Assembly (NCBI GenBank): GCA_963783095.1
Contig: CAWAMR010000005.1
Span: 1-64,000 of the forward strand
Length of the DNA stretch: 64,000 nt
Direction of reading: 5' to 3'
From: CAWAMR01 sp963783095
GTDB lineage: Bacteria; Planctomycetota; Planctomycetia; Gemmatales; Gemmataceae
The notes under the pieces were generated by a model. The model worked only from the letters and a program-made list of their open reading frames with translations, made no database searches and was not told the origin of the DNA. This document shows, one piece after another, positions 62,958-64,000 of this stretch; the stretch's first letter is position 1; every line of letters starts with the position of its first letter. The translations under genes and the position numbers were made by a program.

Positions 62958-63362
62958 TCATGTTTCGCTGCTGGGCTTCTCGTATTCGCGCGTTGAATTA
63001 CGCTTGATGAGGCCAAATAGCATTCGAACAATACTTTCAAGACGATTCTTGCCGGCTTGGATCTGCTCGGCAGCGCATTTCTTTTTTGCCACCAGAACGT
63101 CAAGGCTGGCAGCACATTCGAGCGCTGAGCCATGCGCTATGTCGAAGAAACGACACCGATCCTTCGCCGTATATTTGCCGTTACCTTCAGCGATATTTAG
63201 CGGGATAGAAATCGACGCCCGCTCAAGCTGATCCTTGATATCTCCGACTCTGGGAAGCGTTTCGAGAAGATCCGAAAGCCAGGCAATAAACCCGATGGCT
63301 TCCTGATAAACCGCCAATTTCTCGTGACCGAACGACGATTGCTCCACGATTTCTCCTCCCAT
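62958..63362 (-). CDS. Four-helix-bundle protein (S23/IVP family)
   Basis: A 134-residue all-helical protein of the 23S rRNA intervening-sequence/S23 type: HEKLAVYQEAIGFIAWLSDL, LPRVGDIKDQLERASISIPL, NIAEGNGKYTAKDRCRFFDI, AHGSALECAASLDVLVAKKK. The SIxxNIAEG and FxxIAxGSxxE motifs are diagnostic. Members form pentamers and occur both inside rRNA introns and as free genes; a biochemical role is not settled. The gene is enclosed by two related hexamer hairpin elements. The upstream hairpin supplies its ribosome site (GAGG seven bases before the ATG), and its 3' end is duplicated beyond the other hairpin. Confidence 0.88.
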   Translation of the reverse strand: MGGEIVEQSSFGHEKLAVYQEAIGFIAWLSDLLETLPRVGDIKDQLERASISIPLNIAEGNGKYTAKDRCRFFDIAHGSALECAASLDVLVAKKKCAAEQIQAGKNRLESIVRMLFGLIKRNSTREYEKPSSET

Positions 63363-63366
63363 GCGA

Positions 63367-63486
63367 CCTCATCCTCATCTTCATCTTCATCCTCATCTTA
63401 CTCATAATACTTATTCAAATTGCACGAACGAAGATTAGCATGAGGATAACGATGAAGATGAGGATGAAGATGAGGAATCGGAGGAC
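63367..63486. repeat. Hexamer hairpin element, copy 2
   Basis: Left arm CTCATCCTCATCTTCATCTT at 63368 onward, centre AATACTTATTCAAATTGCACG then AACGAAGATTAGC, right arm of GATGAGGATGAAGATGAGG units up to about 63479, closing GATGAGGAATCGGA. The centre differs from copy 1 by only a few bases, and the closing bases are identical, so both derive from one element. It separates the four-helix-bundle gene from glmS. Confidence 0.85.
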
Positions 63487-63497
63487 CGTCCCCGATG

Positions 63498-64000
63498 CTA
63501 TTCAACGGTCACGCTCTTCGCAAGGTTTCGCGGCTTATCCACATCGCAGCCGCGAAGCAGTGCCATGTGATAGGCGAGCAATTGCAACGGAATCGCGCGT
63601 CACCAGCGGTTGCAGATACTCCGGCACATCGGGAACATAGATCACATCATCTGCCTTCGCTTCGATGTGTTCCGCGGCTCGATCACCTTCCGAAGCGATA
63701 GCGATGACCGGTCCGCCGCGGGCTTTGACCTCTTCGAGATTGCTCATCACCTTGTCGAAAATCGATCCGCGCGGCACCAGGAAGATCGACGGCGTGTCTG
63801 CTCATCGACCAGGGCGATCGGTCCATGCTTCATCTCGGCAGCAGGGTAGCCCTCGGCATGGATGTAGCTGATTTCTTTCAGCTTCAGAGCGCCTTCGAGC
63901 GCCACCGGATAGAGATACTGCCGGCCCATGTACAGCATGTTGTTGACGCCGTGATACTTCTCGGCGATGCGCTGGACGCGTCGTGACAGCGCAGCGTCTT
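63498..64000 (-). CDS. glmS: Glucosamine-fructose-6-phosphate aminotransferase, C-terminal part
   Basis: The gene runs out of the window at 64000, so only the last 165 or so residues are seen. GlmS makes glucosamine 6-phosphate from fructose 6-phosphate and glutamine, the first step to peptidoglycan and lipid A sugars. The isomerase domain is clear: MLYMGRQYLYPVALEGALKL, KEISYIHAEGYPAAEMKHGP and IALVDEQT, then after a shift near 63800 PRGSIFDKVMSNLEEVKARG and HIEAKADDVIYVPDVPEYLQ, and after another near 63590 the ending LLAYHMALLRGCDVDKPRNL with AKSVTVE. Both breaks are in an essential enzyme, which favours sequencing errors. No glmS ribozyme can be judged because the 5' end is missing. Confidence 0.93.

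Overview
The window looks like a chromosomal segment of a planctomycete, most likely in or near the Gemmataceae. The markers are a Planctomycete-cytochrome DUF1549/DUF1553 protein followed by a DUF1501 protein, TIGR03066 and TIGR03067 proteins, a TIGR03790 protein, several large Ser/Thr kinases with sensor tails (one beside an ECF sigma factor), Tat-type SRR leaders, SMP-30/NHL and Gfo/Idh/MocA proteins, a DUF480 protein and a lone Rpn nuclease. No rRNA, tRNA or CRISPR array was found.

Quality warning: more than twenty genes can only be read across one or more single-base frame changes, many of them at homopolymers. They include housekeeping genes (glmS, ribBA, pdxA) and one bacterial tyrosine-kinase gene with about five shifts. 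This pattern fits uncorrected indels of a long-read assembly much better than mass gene decay. Such loci are given here as one CDS spanning the shifts, with approximate shift positions.

Layout. 0.2-3.2 kb: acetyltransferase, decayed cyclase, Ser/Thr kinase, DUF1653 fragment and a small acidic protein. 3.36-4.43 kb: a gene-free array of two alternating degenerate repeats, one of them palindromic. 4.6-9 kb: ankyrin protein, SMP-30 protein, membrane protein, sugar-phosphate isomerase-like protein, a lone AAA+ small domain and a histidine phosphatase. 9-14.4 kb: pdxA, polysaccharide deacetylase, Tat/cupin-like protein, group II intron RT scrap, and a histidine kinase coupled to a response regulator with an XRE domain. 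14.9-22.2 kb: kinase with beta-helix tail, mgtE, lipocalin-like proteins and ribBA. 22.5-28.2 kb: an exosortase-type exopolysaccharide locus (exosortase, Wzz/BY-kinase, EpsI, sugar transferase, glycosyltransferase 2). 28-35 kb: TIGR03790/PP2C pair, di-haem peroxidase, DUF480, pseudouridine synthase overlapping a PyrK-like flavoprotein and a ferredoxin. 35.4-45 kb: DUF1549/1553-DUF1501 pair, ECF sigma with a zinc-finger kinase, LRR protein with a lysine-rich repeat tract. 45-57 kb: oxidoreductase, M16 peptidase, Rpn nuclease, groES-groEL, assimilatory-type nitrate reductase, Dabb protein, lipoate ligase family protein. 57-61 kb: vapBC, DUF433, and an ISKra4-type insertion with 9-bp target duplications beside a second, broken vapB. 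60.7-64 kb: secreted beta-helix protein, a four-helix-bundle gene bracketed by two related hexamer hairpins, and the 3' part of glmS.

Intergenic regions are rich in long imperfect palindromes of several sequence families. At least four (5.2, 35.3, 46.7 and 53.2 kb) share an architecture of GTG/CAC-rich arms around a short spacer, and they often sit at gene ends. Together with the 3.4-4.4 kb array and the four-helix-bundle unit, they are the least explained part of the window.
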